The position numbers and the translations under genes were made by a program. A stretch of 14,732 bases of DNA from Gammaproteobacteria bacterium (lineage in GTDB: Bacteria > Pseudomonadota > Gammaproteobacteria > SZUA-21): assembly GCA_027021095.1 (NCBI GenBank), contig JALUUZ010000119.1, forward strand, positions 1 to 14,732, written 5' to 3'. Positions 12,698 through 14,732 of the stretch are shown here, one piece after another (the stretch's first letter is position 1; every line of letters starts with the position of its first letter). The notes under the pieces were generated by a model that was not told the DNA's origin, made no database searches, and saw only the letters and a list, made by a program, of their open reading frames with translations.

Positions 12698-14732
12698 TCA
12701 GCCGGTGTTGCGCATTCCGGCGGAGATCGTGTTGATCGACCGCAGCAGTGGGTCGAGCCACTTGGAGTGTTCCGCCGGTTGCTTGCCGTTTTGCTGATCG
12801 CGGCGAAATTCACGCAGAATTCTGATCTGCAGGTAATTGATCGGGTCGAGGTAAGGGTCGCGGCGGTTCAATGACAGCGCCAGCGCAGTGTTGTCTTCCA
12901 GCAGTGTATGATGACCGGCGATATGCAATACCTGTTCGATCGTACGTTCGTACTCCTCGCGGATGGCCTGGTAGATTTGTTCTCTGACCTGTTCATCGTC
13001 GTATAGCGTCGCATAGTCGTGGGCTATGTTCATTTCACCCTTGAACAGCGCCATTTGAATATTGCTGAGCAGAGACTGGAAAAACGGCCATTCACGGTAC
13101 ATGGTCTGCAGCTTGGCCAGCCGCTGTGGATCGTCTTGGCGCCAGTGCTGTAACGCGGATCCAAGCCCGTACCAGGCGGGTAGTGTATGGCGTGCCTGGG
13201 CCCAGCCGAAGACCCATGGGATCGCGCGGATCGACTGCTTGGAGCGGTCACTCTTGTTGCGGTGTGACGGTCTGGAGCCTATGTTCAACAGGCCGATTTC
13301 CGAGACCGGCGTCGCTTCGTAGAAATAATCCAGGAAATGCGCGGTCTTGTCGGTAAGCGCACGGTACTGCTGCTCGCCATGTGCGGCGATCGCATCCATG
13401 ATACCGAGGTAGTCCTTGCGGTCATCGCTGACCTCGCTGATGACGCCCAGGCTGGCCTTCATCAGGCCGGTGATGCCCATACTCAGCTCGTAGATCGCGG
13501 TTTCACGGTTGCTGTACTTGTAAGACAGGACTTCGCCCTGCTCGGTAAACTTGATCTGTCCCTGCGTGGTACCCGGTGGTTGCGCGAGGATCGAATCATG
13601 TGTCGGGCCGCCGCCGCGGCCGATGGTGCCACCACGGCCATGGAACAGGCGTATCTTGATCTTGTGCTGTGTACCGATGCGAAGAATGGTTTTCTGTGCT
13701 TCGTACAGGCTCCAGCTGGATGCCAGGATACCGCCATCCTTGCACGAGTCGGAATAACCGAGCATGATTTCCTGCAGCCCGGAACCTGCTGTCAGCAGGC
13801 GTGAGTAAACCGGGTTGCCGAACAGGTTCTGCAGCACCGGCTCGACGTGGGTCAGATCATCGATGGTTTCGAACAACGGGCTGATATGGATGTCACAGCG
13901 GCAAGCGGTCTCGGTATAGTCGACCAGTCCGGCAAGCTTTGCCAGCCACATGGTTTCAAGAATATGACTGGCATGATGGGTCATCGAAATCACGTAGTGG
14001 CCCAGCGCCGTGGCACTGATCTCCTGCTGCATCTGCCGGATCATGCGGAATACTTCGACGGTTTCAGCGGTGTCTTCGGTCAGCTGCAGTGATACCAGCG
14101 ATGCCGGTACCGGTTCACGCAGCGCGTCGGTCAGCAGTTGGCTGCGGGCTTCCGGTTCCAGTCCGGCATAGTCGTCGTGGATGCCAAGCTTGCCGAACAG
14201 CTCGGCGACGGCCAGTGTATGGCGCGTCGATTCCTGGCGGATATCGAGTGACATCAGGTAGAAGCCGAAGGTTTCGGTCAGGCGAATCAGGTCTTTGAGT
14301 TCCTGGTTGGCGATATTGCCGTCCCCGTGGTTTACGAGTGAACGGTAGATGCACTGCAGGTCATCGAGAAACGCCTGCTCGTCGTCATAGGCTTCCACGG
14401 GCCGTGGCAGGGCTTCGCCGTTGATCAGGCTGTCGGTGTAGGACAGGTTTTGCTGCAGCCGGTATTTTACCAGGTGCAGCTTGCGCCGGTACGGCTCATG
14501 CCGGTACAGGTTCGGGCGCTCGCGGTAGACAGCGGGACAGGCCTGCTCGTCGTTTTGCAGCCCGGTCAACAGTTCGGCGGAGACGCTGACCAGCTGTGCC
14601 GAGTAGGTCAGGGTCTGCACCAGGGCAGAGACACGCTTGATATATTCGGCCAGAATCTCACGCATGTGCAGGCGCAACGCCAGCCGGGTGGTATCCGGCT
14701 TGACGAACGGGTTGCCATCGCGGTCGCCGCCG
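12698..14732 (-). CDS. ppc: Phosphoenolpyruvate carboxylase, N-terminus beyond the window
   Basis: PEP carboxylase makes oxaloacetate from PEP and bicarbonate to refill the TCA cycle. The last 677 codons plus one base are present; the frame is open to the right edge, so about 200 N-terminal residues, including the catalytic His region, are missing. In order: GGDRDGNPFVKPDTTRLAL at the edge (14731-14675), the GYSDSCKDGGILASSW block (about 13715-13760), LFHGRGGTIGRGGGPTHDS (about 13595-13652), TEQGEVLSYKYSN, LGSRPSHRNK-like GSRPSHR, RAIPWVFGWAQARHTLPAW (about 13165-13230) and the C-terminal ISAGMRNTG. These are the PEP- and bicarbonate-binding and loop regions of the enzyme. Of note, the usual SDS(A/S)KD is SDSCKD here. 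The gene is on the minus strand, convergent with the L,D-transpeptidase gene, and ends 5 bp from a repeat end. Its promoter lies outside the window. Confidence 0.97.
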   Translation of the reverse strand, partial: GGDRDGNPFVKPDTTRLALRLHMREILAEYIKRVSALVQTLTYSAQLVSVSAELLTGLQNDEQACPAVYRERPNLYRHEPYRRKLHLVKYRLQQNLSYTDSLINGEALPRPVEAYDDEQAFLDDLQCIYRSLVNHGDGNIANQELKDLIRLTETFGFYLMSLDIRQESTRHTLAVAELFGKLGIHDDYAGLEPEARSQLLTDALREPVPASLVSLQLTEDTAETVEVFRMIRQMQQEISATALGHYVISMTHHASHILETMWLAKLAGLVDYTETACRCDIHISPLFETIDDLTHVEPVLQNLFGNPVYSRLLTAGSGLQEIMLGYSDSCKDGGILASSWSLYEAQKTILRIGTQHKIKIRLFHGRGGTIGRGGGPTHDSILAQPPGTTQGQIKFTEQGEVLSYKYSNRETAIYELSMGITGLMKASLGVISEVSDDRKDYLGIMDAIAAHGEQQYRALTDKTAHFLDYFYEATPVSEIGLLNIGSRPSHRNKSDRSKQSIRAIPWVFGWAQARHTLPAWYGLGSALQHWRQDDPQRLAKLQTMYREWPFFQSLLSNIQMALFKGEMNIAHDYATLYDDEQVREQIYQAIREEYERTIEQVLHIAGHHTLLEDNTALALSLNRRDPYLDPINYLQIRILREFRRDQQNGKQPAEHSKWLDPLLRSINTISAGMRNTG

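Noticed and set aside
12525..12874. Small plus-strand open frames in the LDT-ppc gap and the ppc 3' end
   Set aside because: They are made of repeat sequence and the antisense of ppc, with no coding signature.

Overview
The window reads as chromosomal DNA of a gammaproteobacterium. The order pcnB-folK-panB-panC on one strand is a classic gammaproteobacterial cluster, the visible ppc ends in the AGMRNTG tail also seen in E. coli PEP carboxylase, and the accessory genes (RDD, YjdF-type DUF2238, YeeZ-like oxidoreductase, YafK-like L,D-transpeptidase fold, Sel1 and PEGA repeat proteins) fit the same group. Genus cannot be fixed from sequence alone. No rRNA, tRNA, CRISPR array, transposase or phage gene was seen.

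Layout. An RDD membrane protein gene lies on the minus strand at 124-591 and diverges from a plus-strand run: pcnB (RNA polyadenylation), folK (folate), panB and panC (pantothenate), then a large nine-repeat PEGA-type membrane-anchored protein, panD (the beta-alanine supplier for PanC) and a secreted Sel1-repeat protein closed by a strong rho-independent terminator. After a 400-bp gap come a small protein with a CheZ-like D-x-x-x-Q motif, a DUF2238 membrane protein translationally coupled (GTGA overlap) to an atypical SDR oxidoreductase, and a YkuD-fold L,D-transpeptidase-like protein. The window closes with the 3' three quarters of ppc on the minus strand, convergent with the transpeptidase gene.

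How the genes work together. PanB, PanC and PanD together with PcnB and FolK form a housekeeping biosynthetic and RNA-metabolism block: PanB makes ketopantoate (on the way to pantoate), PanD makes beta-alanine, and PanC joins pantoate with beta-alanine. panD has its own extended -10 promoter and is separated from panBC by the PEGA gene. The rest are independent short units.

The most unusual non-coding aspect is a dispersed, mosaic family of short inverted-repeat elements with no coding capacity. At least nine copies or fragments sit in the gaps, nearly always directly 3' of a gene. Their ends carry a conserved motif (GAGAAATGCGGGCYAG) and their interior or ends carry a hairpin palindrome (GGTGCGTTGTACGCACC). 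In three genes (RDD, panC, L,D-transpeptidase) the TAG stop codon lies inside the element end. A second notable point is pcnB: conserved N-terminal residues are encoded upstream of the first ATG/GTG/TTG codon in frame, implying a rare AUC or AUA start, parallel to the AUU start known for E. coli pcnB.
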